From Spirochaetaceae bacterium (GTDB lineage Bacteria; Spirochaetota; Spirochaetia; SZUA-6; Bin103): a stretch of 64,000 nucleotides of DNA. Positions 43,307 to 52,230 of the stretch are shown here, piece after piece. The DNA is taken from assembly GCA_028821475.1 (NCBI GenBank), contig JAPPGB010000128.1, positions 1 through 64,000 of the forward strand, in the 5' to 3' direction. The first letter of the stretch is position 1, and the number at the start of each line of letters is the position of its first letter. The notes under the pieces are model-generated. The model did no database searches. It was not told where the DNA came from and saw only the letters and a list, made by a program, of their open reading frames with translations. A program made the translations under genes and the position numbers.

Positions 43307-44809
43307 ATGGAACGACCCAATATCCTGCTGATACTCGCCGACGACCTGGGCTACGGCGACGTGGCGTGCTACAACCCGGAGTCGAAGGTGCCCACGCCGA
43401 ATCTCGACCGTCTGGCGGCGGAGGGCATGAGCTTCACCGACGCGCACAGCCCGGCCACGGTGTGCACGCCGAGCCGCTACAGCATGCTGACCGGGCGCAT
43501 GGAGTTCCGGACCGGCGTGCCGGGCGTATTCACCGGCGCCGGCGGTCCGTGCCTGATCGAGGAGTCGCGCCTCACGCTGCCCGGCATGCTGCGTGAGTTG
43601 GGGTATGCCACCGCGCTGTACGGCAAGTGGCACGTGGGCCTGAGCTTCCCGGACCGGGACGGCAACCCGATCAACGAGAACGGCTTCGACCCGGTGGAGC
43701 GGATCGACTACTCCCGCGCCATCCCCGACGCGCCGATCCACCGCGGCTTCGACCACTTCTACGGTACGGCGTGCTGCCCGACCACCGACTTCCTGTACGC
43801 GTTCATCGACGGCGACCGCATCCCGGTGCCGCCGACCAGGCTGCATGATCGTTCCGTGCTCCCCGATCATCCCTATTCCCGGGACTGCCGCACCGGCTGG
43901 CTGGCCCCCGGCTTCGACTTCGAAGAGATCGACATGGTGTTCCTGGAGCGCAGCGTGCGGTTCCTGGAGCGGCACGCGGCCGAGTCTCGGGACCAGCCGT
44001 TCTTCCTGTTCCACTCCACCCAGGGCGTGCACCTGCCCTCGCTTCCCGGCAAGGCGTTCCGGGGCAAGACCGGCGCCGGCCCGCACGGCGACTTCATCTA
44101 CGAGTTCGACCACGTGGTGGGCGAACTGCTGGCCACGCTCGACCGGCTGGGGCTGGCCGACGACACGCTGGTGATGGTGACCAGCGACAACGGGCCAGAG
44201 GTGACCAGCGTCGTGAACATGCGCAAGGACTACGACCACGACGGCGCGCGCCCGTGGCGCGGCATGAAGCGCGACCAGTGGGAGGGCGGCCACCGGGTGC
44301 CGTTCGTGGTGCGCTGGCCAGAGCGGATCGCCGCCGGCAGCGAGAGCGATCAGACGGTGTGCCTGTGCGACCTGATGGCCACCTGTGCCGCGATCACCGG
44401 CGTCGACCTGCCCGACGACGCGGGCGAGGACAGCTTCGACATCCTGCCGGCCATGCTCGGGGAGACCCCGGCCGGCGAATCGGTGCGCGAACATACGCTG
44501 CACCAGAGTTTCCTGAGCAACACGGCCACCGGCGGCGAGCCCGCCCTCTACCTGGCGCTCCGGCGCGGCAAGTGGAAGTACCTCGATCACCGCGGCTCCG
44601 GCGGCAACGACTATTCCAGGGGAGCACTCAGGCAGTACGCCCTGCCGGAGAAGGCGCCCGACGCCCCGGGCCAGCTCTACGACCTGGACGTGGACCCCGG
44701 CGAGACCACCAACCTCTACTTCGAGCACCCCCGGATCGTCGCGGAACTGAAGGCGGTGATCGACCGCTTCGTCGATTCCGGCCGGAGCGCACCGCTACGG
44801 CACCCCTGA
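43307..44809 (+). CDS. Sulfatase (arylsulfatase family)
   Basis: 500 residues. Metal aspartates Asp12-Asp13 (LLILADDLGYGD), formylglycine motif Cys53-Thr-Pro-Ser-Arg57 followed by YSMLTGR, YGKWHVG and TSDNGPE are all intact. The classic CxPSR form differs from the CTPFR of the sulfatase at 18343, so the two likely have different substrates. No signal peptide. A TTG four codons upstream is a weaker start. Divergent from the set 3 transporter operon, with which it probably shares regulation. Convergent with the LLM oxidoreductase (18 bp between ends). Confidence 0.92.
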   Translation: MERPNILLILADDLGYGDVACYNPESKVPTPNLDRLAAEGMSFTDAHSPATVCTPSRYSMLTGRMEFRTGVPGVFTGAGGPCLIEESRLTLPGMLRELGYATALYGKWHVGLSFPDRDGNPINENGFDPVERIDYSRAIPDAPIHRGFDHFYGTACCPTTDFLYAFIDGDRIPVPPTRLHDRSVLPDHPYSRDCRTGWLAPGFDFEEIDMVFLERSVRFLERHAAESRDQPFFLFHSTQGVHLPSLPGKAFRGKTGAGPHGDFIYEFDHVVGELLATLDRLGLADDTLVMVTSDNGPEVTSVVNMRKDYDHDGARPWRGMKRDQWEGGHRVPFVVRWPERIAAGSESDQTVCLCDLMATCAAITGVDLPDDAGEDSFDILPAMLGETPAGESVREHTLHQSFLSNTATGGEPALYLALRRGKWKYLDHRGSGGNDYSRGALRQYALPEKAPDAPGQLYDLDVDPGETTNLYFEHPRIVAELKAVIDRFVDSGRSAPLRHP

Positions 44810-44827
44810 CCGCCGCCCGCCGCCGCG

Positions 44828-45745
44828 TCAGGCGCAGGCGGCGACGATCTCCTCTTCGACGCGCTGCAGGTAGGCGGCGTCGGGGAGCGGCTGGAAGATG
44901 ATCTCGTCCACCCCGGCGCGCTCGAACTCGCCGATGCGGTCGACGATGAAGCTGGCCGGCGCCGGGGTCAGTCCCGGACCGAGCTTCCACTCCGCGCCGC
45001 CGCCGGGAGGCCGGTCGCCCGCCTCCGCAAGCTGCAGCGGCATGTGGATGGTGTGCCGGATCTCGCCCGGGTCGCGCCCGACCGCCGCGCAGTGGCGCTC
45101 GATCACTTCCGCCTTGCGCCGGTACTCCGGCAGCGACATCTCGAGGGTCCAGCCGTTGAGGTTGAACACGTCGCCGTAGCGCGCCAGCGTGCGCAAAGTG
45201 CGGCGCTCGCCGACGCCGCCGACCATGATCGGAATGTGCGGCGTGCGGAAGCATCCGGGCGCCAGGGGCGCCTGCTTGAGGCGGTAGTAGCGGCCCTGGA
45301 AGTCGACCGGCCCGTCCGCCGTGAACAGCGTGCGGATCAGGCGGCACGCTTCCTCCAGCCGGTCCGACCGTTCCCGCATGGCGGGAAAGTCCCAGCCGTA
45401 GGCGGCGTGCTCGCGCTCGAACCAGGCGGCGCCGATGCCCAGCACCACCCGCCCCCGCGACGCCTGGTCGAGCGTGGCCGCCATCTTCGCCACCAGCGCC
45501 GGGTTGCGGTAGGTGTTGCCCAGCACCAGCGTGCCGAGCTCGACCCGGCGCGTCATGCCGGCGGCCACCGACAGCAGGGTGAACGCCTCGAAGGCGTTGT
45601 TGTGCTCGCCCCGGTCGCCGACCGGCGGCAGGAAGTGGTCGGCGATATACAGGCTGTTCCAGCGCCCGCCCTCCAGCGCGGCGATGTACGCGCTGATAGC
45701 CTCCCAGTCCGCTCCGAAACTGTTGATCTGCGCTCCGAACTTCAT
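44828..45745 (-). CDS. LLM-class (luciferase-like) flavin oxidoreductase
   Basis: 305-residue TIM-barrel flavin or F420-dependent oxidoreductase of the bacterial luciferase superfamily. It shows MKFGAQINSFGADWE at strand 1, LYIADHFLPP, VELGTLVLGNTYRNPALVAKM, GRVVLGIGAAWFEREH and IPIMVGGVGERRTL, the usual LLM landmarks. Cofactor choice (FMN or F420) cannot be decided by eye. It sits 15 bp after an SDR gene on the same strand, so the two probably form a small catabolic operon. Confidence 0.88.
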   Translation of the reverse strand: MKFGAQINSFGADWEAISAYIAALEGGRWNSLYIADHFLPPVGDRGEHNNAFEAFTLLSVAAGMTRRVELGTLVLGNTYRNPALVAKMAATLDQASRGRVVLGIGAAWFEREHAAYGWDFPAMRERSDRLEEACRLIRTLFTADGPVDFQGRYYRLKQAPLAPGCFRTPHIPIMVGGVGERRTLRTLARYGDVFNLNGWTLEMSLPEYRRKAEVIERHCAAVGRDPGEIRHTIHMPLQLAEAGDRPPGGGAEWKLGPGLTPAPASFIVDRIGEFERAGVDEIIFQPLPDAAYLQRVEEEIVAACA

Positions 45746-45760
45746 CCTATCTCCCCCGGG

Positions 45761-46603
45761 TCAGCCGCCGCGCAGAAACTCCGCCCGTTCCTTGCCGCCC
45801 TTCTCCAGGGCCGACTGGGCGGCCATCCGCACCGTAATGCCGCCATCGATCATCAGGTTGTGCCCGGTGGTGTGCCGGCTCTCGTCGCCCGCGAGGTACA
45901 GGGCGGCGTACGCGATGTCCTCCGAGGTACCGGCACGCCGCAGCGGCAACTGCGCCGCAAACAGCTCCGTCAGCCGCTGCGATCGCCGTTCGTTTTCCTC
46001 ATCCGACTCGGTATGGTGGCCGCCCCAGAAGATCGGCGTGACGATGGCACCGGGCGAGATGCAGTTGACGCGGATCCCGAACTCCGCCAACTGGGTGGCC
46101 CAGATCCTGGTCATGTGAATGACGCCGGCCTTGCTCGCGGCATACACCGGCCCCGAGCCATCCGTGGTGATTCCGGCCGTGCTGCCGTTGTTGATGATGC
46201 TGCCGCCGCCCTGCTCCTTCATGATCGGCGTCACGTACTTGAGGCCGAGAAAGCAGGAGCCGAGATTGGTCATCATCACACGGTTGAAGGCGTCAAGCGT
46301 GAAATCCTCCGGGGCGACGATGCCCTGCCCGATGCCGGCGTTGTTGAACAGCACGTCCACCCGCCCCCAGCGCGCCACGGCGGCATCGACCAGCGCCTGC
46401 ACGTCGGCTTCCACCGCAACGTCGGCTCGGACAAAGGCCGCATTCTCACCGAGCCGGTCGGCGAGCGCCTGCCCCGCTTCCTCGCCGCGGGCGGCAATCA
46501 CCACCCGCGCCCCCTCGGCCACGAACAACTCCACCGTGCCGGCCCCCATGCCGCTGTTGCCACCGGTGACGATCGCCACCTTGCCTGCCAATCTTCCCGC
46601 CAT
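45761..46603 (-). CDS. Short-chain dehydrogenase/reductase
   Basis: 280-residue classical SDR. Dinucleotide motif TGGNSGMG (13-20), Asp61 (adenine pocket), NNAG (87-90), and the catalytic Ser141, Tyr154 and Lys158 (YAASK). ARG after beta-2 leaves NAD or NADP open. The C-terminal GGITVRMAAQ is typical of family members acting on sugars, steroids or acyl groups. GAGGAGACG just before the ATG gives a good ribosome site. First gene of a minus-strand pair with the LLM oxidoreductase. Confidence 0.9.
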   Translation of the reverse strand: MAGRLAGKVAIVTGGNSGMGAGTVELFVAEGARVVIAARGEEAGQALADRLGENAAFVRADVAVEADVQALVDAAVARWGRVDVLFNNAGIGQGIVAPEDFTLDAFNRVMMTNLGSCFLGLKYVTPIMKEQGGGSIINNGSTAGITTDGSGPVYAASKAGVIHMTRIWATQLAEFGIRVNCISPGAIVTPIFWGGHHTESDEENERRSQRLTELFAAQLPLRRAGTSEDIAYAALYLAGDESRHTTGHNLMIDGGITVRMAAQSALEKGGKERAEFLRGG

Positions 46604-46958
46604 CGTCGTCTCCTCGTTTCATGTTCGGGCCGCCACTCGTCACCGGCGGAAGCGCCGCCGCGGTCACGGCCCCGGACCGCCCCACCGTATGGGAATCGGG
46701 ACAGGCCGGCAAGGGCCGGCACCCGCGCATCATGCCTGCCCGGCAAGCCGCTCGTCGATCACGCCGCGGAGCATGGAGTGATGCTGGCGATGGTGTGATC
46801 GTACACCATCCGCACGTAGTCCGGATCTCGATCGACGAGGGGCTTTTGCGCCGCCTGGACGCGGATTCGGACGCCCGGCGCCCCATGGACTCAGCGGCGG
46901 GCGGCTGACCGCACCGATGGACTCAGCCGCTGCCGCGCGTTGTGGTAGACTCGCTGAC
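46604..46958. other. Intergenic gap with a possible RHH antitoxin remnant
   Basis: Between the SDR (minus) and CurA-like reductase (plus). On the plus strand 46795-46908 opens with GTG and encodes VVRISIDEGLLRRLDADSDA, which looks like the first strand and helix of a ribbon-helix-helix antitoxin, then breaks off. The string GATGGACTCAGC occurs twice (once with C in place of G at the start) near 46883 and 46917. No other gene is supported. Confidence 0.4.
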
Positions 46959-47987
46959 ATGGGTGAAAATGTTGAGACCAACAAACGGATCGTGTTGCGC
47001 CGCGTCGCACAGGGCATGCCGGCTCCGGACGACTTCGAGCTGGTAGAGAGTCCGCTCCCCCAACCCGGTGACGGCGAGGTCATGGTGCGTACCATTTACC
47101 TGTCCTTGGACCCCTATATGAGGGGAGGGATGGGCAATCCCAAGTCGGTCGGCAAGGTTCCGTCTGGCGGCGTGGTCGGTGAGGTAGTGGCCTCGCGCCA
47201 CCCGGCCTTCGCTGCCGGCCAACTGGTGTGCCAGTACGTGGGCGGTTACGGCTGGCAGAGTTACGGCGTGGCTCCGGGAGCCGAGCTGCGCGTCCTGGAT
47301 CCCGACTTGGTGCCGATATCGACGTCGCTGGGCGTGGTCGGGATGCCGGGCGTGACCGCCTATTTCGGGCTGCTGGCAGTAGGCCAACCGGTCGCCGGTG
47401 AGACGGTTGTGGTTTCGGCGGCAGCGGGCGCGGTCGGCGCGGTGGTCGGACAAATCGCCAAGATCAAGAACTGCCGCGCGGTGGGTATCGCCGGCAGCGA
47501 CGAGAAGTGCGACTACGTCGTCGAGGAACTGGGCTTTGACGCAGCCGTCAACTACCGTGCCGGCGATCTGGACGGGGCGCTCGCCAAGGCCTGCCCCGAC
47601 GGTGTCGACGTCTACTTCGACAACGTCGGTGGGCCGGTCCTGGACGCGGTGCTGGCGCAGATCAACCGCGGCGCGCGAATTTCCCTGTGCGGTTCCATTG
47701 CCGAGTACAACGACCCGCCCGGCACGCTGCAGGGCACCCGCATCAACCGCTACGTGCAGGGCGGCCTGGCCCACATGGTGGGAATGAACCAAGGTCAGTA
47801 TCAGGATCGCCACGAGGAGGCACTGGCCCTGCTGGCCTGGTGGGTTCGCGGGGGCCAAGTCAAGTACCGCGAAGACCTCGTGGAGGGGCTGGAGAAGGCG
47901 CCCGATGCGTTTATCGGCATGATGCAGGGCAGGAATTTCGGTAAGCTGCTGGTTCGAGTCAGCCCGGATCCGACCCGCGACCGGTAG
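46959..47987 (+). CDS. NADP-dependent zinc-independent oxidoreductase (CurA/PTGR-like)
   Basis: 342 residues. MDR protein of the leukotriene-B4 dehydrogenase / curcumin-reductase group: IYLSLDPYMRGGM (typical LSxDPYMRGRM), GVVGEVVAS, PGVTAYFGLL, AAAGAVGAVVGQIAK (155-169) as the nucleotide loop, and VDVYFDNVGG. No zinc ligands. It reduces activated C=C bonds with NADPH. ATG 46959 is preferred to the upstream GTG/ATG in the repeated GATGGACTC sequence. Stands alone, with a dppC scar after it on the other strand. Confidence 0.9.
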   Translation: MGENVETNKRIVLRRVAQGMPAPDDFELVESPLPQPGDGEVMVRTIYLSLDPYMRGGMGNPKSVGKVPSGGVVGEVVASRHPAFAAGQLVCQYVGGYGWQSYGVAPGAELRVLDPDLVPISTSLGVVGMPGVTAYFGLLAVGQPVAGETVVVSAAAGAVGAVVGQIAKIKNCRAVGIAGSDEKCDYVVEELGFDAAVNYRAGDLDGALAKACPDGVDVYFDNVGGPVLDAVLAQINRGARISLCGSIAEYNDPPGTLQGTRINRYVQGGLAHMVGMNQGQYQDRHEEALALLAWWVRGGQVKYREDLVEGLEKAPDAFIGMMQGRNFGKLLVRVSPDPTRDR

Positions 47988-48061
47988 CAGCCGCTAGCGC
48001 CCCGGAACCGCCGCCTCCGGCGCCGCTTCCGGCCCAACCGGCCGCGGTCGAGGCGATGGCG

Positions 48062-48194
48062 CAGGAGGACATAGACGACAACCGTCAGGCACAGACCGGG
48101 CCAGAGCGCCAGCCATGGGGCTACCTCCATGGCTGGCTGCGTCCGTCCCGCTCAACATCGCTCCCCAACTCGGAATTTGGGCGGGCAGATCGGC
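48062..48194 (-). pseudogene. Frameshifted 3' fragment of a dppC-like gene
   Basis: On minus, LPAQIPSWGAMLS followed in another frame by MEVAPWLALWPGLCLTVVVY copies the end of the intact permease at 48283-49197, only 90 bp away. At least one frameshift and the loss of the last 30 codons make it nonfunctional. Confidence 0.85.
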
Positions 48195-48282
48195 TTGCAG
48201 GCCGCTGACGATGACGCACTGTTCGAGCTCGCGGCCCGCGAGGACCGACAGCAGAGTTGGTGCAGCGAGGGGCGGCGCTGAC

Positions 48283-49197
48283 TCAGTAGGTGGCGGAATC
48301 GTCGCCGAGACGCGCACCACCACCTCTGAGCCGCGGGTCGAGCAGGTCGCGCATGGCGTCGCCGAACATGTTCAGGACGTACACGACAACCGTGAGGCAG
48401 AGACCGGGCCAGAGCGCCAGCCAGGGGGCTACCTCCATGTGGGTGCGTCCGTCTCTGCTGAGCATCCCTCCCCAGCTTGGAATCTGCGCGGGCAGACCGA
48501 ATCCCAGGAAGCTCAAGGAAGCCTCGGCCATGATCACCCCGCCGACGTTGATGCTGAAGATGACGATCACCGGAGCGGCGATATTGGGCAGGACATGCCG
48601 GATGAGGGTGCTCCACCTGGTGCTGCCGGCCGCCTCCGCCGCCTGAAAGTAGACCCCCTCCTTCACCCCGATGACTGCGCTGCGCAGCACCCGCGAGCCG
48701 GCGATGCCTCCCGAGATCCCCAGGACCAGGATGATCTGCGGCAAACCCGGCCCGGTAATGGACATTACGGTGAGCAGTATGAGCAGTCCCGGGAACGCCA
48801 TCCAGGCATCGACGAACCGCTGCACCACCAGGTCGAACTTGCCACCGAGGAATCCCGAGGTGCCGCCGACCAGGAACGCGACCACGACGTTGACCGTGGT
48901 CGCCGCCAGACCGACCCCCAGCGAAAGACGAGCGGCGTAGATGAGGCGACTCAGGAAGTCCCGCCCCAACTGGTCGGTTCCCAGCAGATAGCGCGCCGAT
49001 GGCGGCTGCAGCCGGTCTACCAGGTGTTGTTCGTCCATCGGATAAGGGGCCAGCAGATCGGCAAAGACACTTACCAGAATCAACAGCAATACCACGATCC
49101 CGCTGGCAGCACCCAGCGGCTTCTCCCTGACCAGCCTGATAAGGAAATCGGCCAGCCCGCCATGCCGGGTGGTGTCACGCACCGGAGAGCGCCTCAT
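48283..49197 (-). CDS. Peptide-type ABC transporter permease, DppC/OppC family (set 4)
   Basis: 304 residues. LLGTDQLGRDFLSRLIYAAR, six membrane segments, ATPase-contact loop GVYFQAAEAAGSTRWSTLIRH, and C-terminal FGDAMRDLLDPRLRGG. The ATG overlaps the dppB stop (ATGA). Closest in the window to the set 2 permease. Last intact gene of its operon. Beyond it is a damaged copy of its own 3' end instead of an ATPase gene. Confidence 0.9.
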   Translation of the reverse strand: MRRSPVRDTTRHGGLADFLIRLVREKPLGAASGIVVLLLILVSVFADLLAPYPMDEQHLVDRLQPPSARYLLGTDQLGRDFLSRLIYAARLSLGVGLAATTVNVVVAFLVGGTSGFLGGKFDLVVQRFVDAWMAFPGLLILLTVMSITGPGLPQIILVLGISGGIAGSRVLRSAVIGVKEGVYFQAAEAAGSTRWSTLIRHVLPNIAAPVIVIFSINVGGVIMAEASLSFLGFGLPAQIPSWGGMLSRDGRTHMEVAPWLALWPGLCLTVVVYVLNMFGDAMRDLLDPRLRGGGARLGDDSATY

Positions 49198-50207
49198 CGA
49201 TACCGCACCCTCGGGTCCAGATAGGGGTAGAGCAGGTCGATAAACAGGTTGTTCAACAGAACGACACCGGCGAACACCAGGTTGACTCCGGACACCATCG
49301 GGTAGTCTCGCTCGGTGAGTGCACGCACCAGGAGACCACCCAACCCCGGCAGGTTGAATATGCTCTCCATGATAACCGAGCCACCGACCAGGATCGGCAA
49401 CTGCATGCCTACCAGGGTAACGATCGGGATGAGGGCATTCTTGACGGCGTGTCGCATGATAACTACCCGGTCCTTGAGGCCCTTCGACCGGGCAGTCCTG
49501 ATATAGTCCTGCCTGAGTACCTCCAGCATCATGGTACGCGTCATCCGCATCATGCCGGCGGACAGGGCGGTCCCGAGAATGACGCCCGGAATGATGAGAA
49601 TCCCGAGATTCCCCAGTGGGTCTTCCAGGAGAGAAATGAATTGCAGCGGCGGCGCCCAGCCCCACCAGATTGCCGGGAAGATCATGACCATGATGCCGAG
49701 CCAGAAGTTGGGCGTTGCCATGCCGATGACGGCGATGGTGCGACCGGCGTAGTCGGCGGGCGTATCCTGGCGAATCGCCGAGTAGATGCCGACCGGCAGC
49801 GCTATCAACTGCCCGAGCACGATTGCTATGAGGCCGAGCTCGATCGTAACCGGCAGGCTGGCGATGATTCTCTGCCGCACGGTAAGACCGCCGAACAGGG
49901 AATCGCCGAGCGAGCCCTGCAACAGACCGTTGAAGCGAGGCTCACCGGTCATCCAGTGAGGGGTCGGCAACACTCCCATCCAGCGTCCGTACTGCACGTA
50001 CACCGGCACGTCCAATCCCAGCATACGCTCCACCGCTTCACGGTCCAGGTCGATGTCGTCGGTCTGGCCGCCCTCGTAGAACATGCGACCTTCTATGATG
50101 TCTATGACATCGCCGGGGATGAAGCGGACCAGGAGAAAAACCAGGATGGTCAGGATGAACAGAGTGGGGATGATGAGCAGTAACCGCCTGACAATATAGG
50201 CTCTCAC
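49194..50207 (-). CDS. Peptide-type ABC transporter permease, DppB/OppB family (set 4)
   Basis: 337 residues starting from GTG 50207, which lies 6 nt after AGGAG. A TTG two codons earlier touches the ribosome site and is unlikely. Signature RAYIVRRLLLIIPTLFILT, FIPGDVID, YSAIRQDTPADYAGRTIAVI, RSKGLKDRVVIMRHAVKNAL and GGSVIMESIFNLPG. Compared with set 2 it has a longer first external loop (about 20 extra residues near HWMTGEPRFNGLL). Coupled to dppC by a 4-bp overlap. Confidence 0.9.
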   Translation of the reverse strand: MRAYIVRRLLLIIPTLFILTILVFLLVRFIPGDVIDIIEGRMFYEGGQTDDIDLDREAVERMLGLDVPVYVQYGRWMGVLPTPHWMTGEPRFNGLLQGSLGDSLFGGLTVRQRIIASLPVTIELGLIAIVLGQLIALPVGIYSAIRQDTPADYAGRTIAVIGMATPNFWLGIMVMIFPAIWWGWAPPLQFISLLEDPLGNLGILIIPGVILGTALSAGMMRMTRTMMLEVLRQDYIRTARSKGLKDRVVIMRHAVKNALIPIVTLVGMQLPILVGGSVIMESIFNLPGLGGLLVRALTERDYPMVSGVNLVFAGVVLLNNLFIDLLYPYLDPRVRYR

Positions 50208-50248
50208 CTCCAACTCCTCATGACGATTTCCCCGTCAATGCACAGGCG

Positions 50249-50330
50249 GCAAGGGTCACTCCGTGACACGAATACGATGAAAATCGAAGCTCAACCATCG
50301 GCGGCTGGCCAGCACTTTCGGATCGGGAGC
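50249..50330 (+). pseudogene. 5' fragment of a dppC gene in inverted orientation
   Basis: Reads MKIEAQPSAAGQHFR on plus, matching MKIEAHASAARPHFR at the start of the set 2 permease. Nucleotide similarity extends into the bases before that ATG (GTCACTCCGTGACACG in both). It sits between the set 4 binding-protein and dppB genes, opposite to them. Confidence 0.85.
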
Positions 50331-50356
50331 TGGAAGCGCGGCGCCTCCCAGCTCCC
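50325..50356 (-). promoter_or_regulatory. 9-bp stem-loop between binding-protein and dppB genes (set 4)
   Basis: GGGAGCTGG (50325-50333) and CCAGCTCCC (50348-50356) pair perfectly around a 14-nt loop, 32 nt after the binding-protein stop. Confidence 0.65.
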
Positions 50357-50388
50357 TCATCCCAAGGTCCGCCGGATGCGGCGAAACC

Positions 50389-52230
50389 CTAGCGACTCAT
50401 TTCTGCCTTGAGCTGGCTGTCGACCCAGAGACGGGCCCATACATTCAAGTACTGTTGCGATCCGAAGGCGCCTTCGCCGCCATAGCCCATCAGCCACGGC
50501 TGATGCACGGCAAACTGCGGAGCCTCGGGCCCCCAGATCATCCAGTGCTGCTCCAGGTGGCGCATGTCCATCTCTCTGATCGGCCTGGTCTGCTCCGCCA
50601 CGGTGGCAGCGCCTACCATTTCGTCATACAGGGCGTCATATTGCGCGTCGTGCTGTGGTATCTGGTGCCACCCGGTAGAACCGCCGTAAGACATGGACAT
50701 CTGCTGCCACGGCTCACCCTTGGCACCGGTGGAACCTACCCACATGTCCCAGTCACCAATACCCCCGGCAGCGCGGACCGGGCGTGCCGCTGTCAATCGG
50801 GGGATCAGTTCACCAATGGGGATTGGCTGAATATTGAGCTTGATGCCAACGGCGCCCCAGTATCCGCCCAATAATTCCGGCCAGCTCACATCGTGACTCG
50901 AGATGGTCAGATAGGTGGTTTCGAATCTGGTGCCGTCCGTGCCACGGGGAAGCCCAGCCTCATCGAGCAGCTTCTCGGCCCCTTCCGGGTCATACCGGTA
51001 GTATTGCTTGATCTCTTCGGGCCAGTCTTCGAACGGGACGCAGTACCCCGTGGCACAGAAATCCCTGTTCACCAGCCCCATCGGTGTCGTATCGGCAAAA
51101 CCCTTGAAGTAGGTAGCGTTGATGGTCTCGAGGTCGAGTGCCATCTGCATCGCCCGGCGCACTCGGATGTCGTCAAAGGGTGGCTTGGCCGTGTTGATCT
51201 TGGTGCCATGATTCGCCCGCTGGAAAAACGGGATCACCACCAGCTCCGGGTTGGTCCGCATGAGGCTCTCTGCCTGGTCTACGGTCGCTATTTGGGAGTT
51301 GCCCTGCCAACATGCGCAGTCGGCCTGACCCGAGCGCAGTGCCGCCATGATGGTTGCATATTCCTCCATATACAGCGCCTTCAGCTCGTCAACGTAGGGC
51401 AAGCGGTTGTCCGGGTACTTCTCGTCGAAGCCCCAGTAGTTGGGATTCTTGGTGAAGGTCAGAGAACTGTCCGGGACAAAGTCGGTCAGCATGAAGGGCC
51501 CGGTACCGACGATATTCCTCCAATCCTGCATGTCCCCGTGTTGCTCGATTACTTCGGGTGGCTGTATGAACACATATCTCTGGTCCAACATATGCTGTTC
51601 GGCACGCAGTCTTGGCTCCGTGAGCTTCATGACTACCGTCCCATCGTCGGTGGCCGTTACCGATTCCCAGGGCAAGGTTCCGAGGGCGCCTGCCGCCGGG
51701 GAAGGTTCGGCTTCGCTGAACCCGGTCCCGGTCAGTTTGTTTCCCAACATGCGGTGAAAGTTGAACTCGACATCTTCGGCAGTGAGTTCCCGCCCGTTCA
51801 TTGGCGGCTTGTCATGCCAGTGGACGCCCTGGCGGATGTGGAAGATATAGGTGGTGGCGTCGGGCTGTTCCCAGCTCTCCGCCAGCGCCCCGGTAAGGGC
51901 GGACAGCGGCGGCGCATAGCCGCCGACGAAATGAAACATGTCCCTGTCTATGGCCCAGTCCACCGTGCCCAGTTTCTCCAGCGGGGCACTCATGATTTGA
52001 CCGGCTCCACTACCAAACCAGGGGTCACGAGGCTCAACCGTGCTTCTGAATACGTAGATGAGTGTGCCGCCATACTCCGGCGCGGAGTACACCTTGCCGG
52101 TGACCGGGTCGGTCACGTACTTCTTGTCGGCGGCGGCTGCCGGCTGCTCTTCTTCGCCGGCGGCCCACAGGCCGGTTGCGGCCAGGCCGACGGCCAGCAC
52201 AAGTGCGAACGCCTTTCCCGAGAATCTCAT
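50389..52230 (-). CDS. Extracellular solute-binding protein, family 5 (set 4)
   Basis: 613-residue SBP_bac_5 protein. ATG 52230 has GGAGGA 7 nt upstream. The signal peptide (1-24, FALVLAVGLAATGLWAA) is followed by GEEEQPAAAADKK and then VTDPVTGKVYSAPEYGGTL, the same entry motif as set 2. Family motifs: RQGVHWHDKPPMNGRELTAE and IRVRRAMQMALDLETINATY. First gene of the set 4 operon. The Cys-containing strand DCACWQGNSQ is unusual for these proteins but sits away from the known ligand pocket. Confidence 0.92.
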   Translation of the reverse strand: MRFSGKAFALVLAVGLAATGLWAAGEEEQPAAAADKKYVTDPVTGKVYSAPEYGGTLIYVFRSTVEPRDPWFGSGAGQIMSAPLEKLGTVDWAIDRDMFHFVGGYAPPLSALTGALAESWEQPDATTYIFHIRQGVHWHDKPPMNGRELTAEDVEFNFHRMLGNKLTGTGFSEAEPSPAAGALGTLPWESVTATDDGTVVMKLTEPRLRAEQHMLDQRYVFIQPPEVIEQHGDMQDWRNIVGTGPFMLTDFVPDSSLTFTKNPNYWGFDEKYPDNRLPYVDELKALYMEEYATIMAALRSGQADCACWQGNSQIATVDQAESLMRTNPELVVIPFFQRANHGTKINTAKPPFDDIRVRRAMQMALDLETINATYFKGFADTTPMGLVNRDFCATGYCVPFEDWPEEIKQYYRYDPEGAEKLLDEAGLPRGTDGTRFETTYLTISSHDVSWPELLGGYWGAVGIKLNIQPIPIGELIPRLTAARPVRAAGGIGDWDMWVGSTGAKGEPWQQMSMSYGGSTGWHQIPQHDAQYDALYDEMVGAATVAEQTRPIREMDMRHLEQHWMIWGPEAPQFAVHQPWLMGYGGEGAFGSQQYLNVWARLWVDSQLKAEMSR

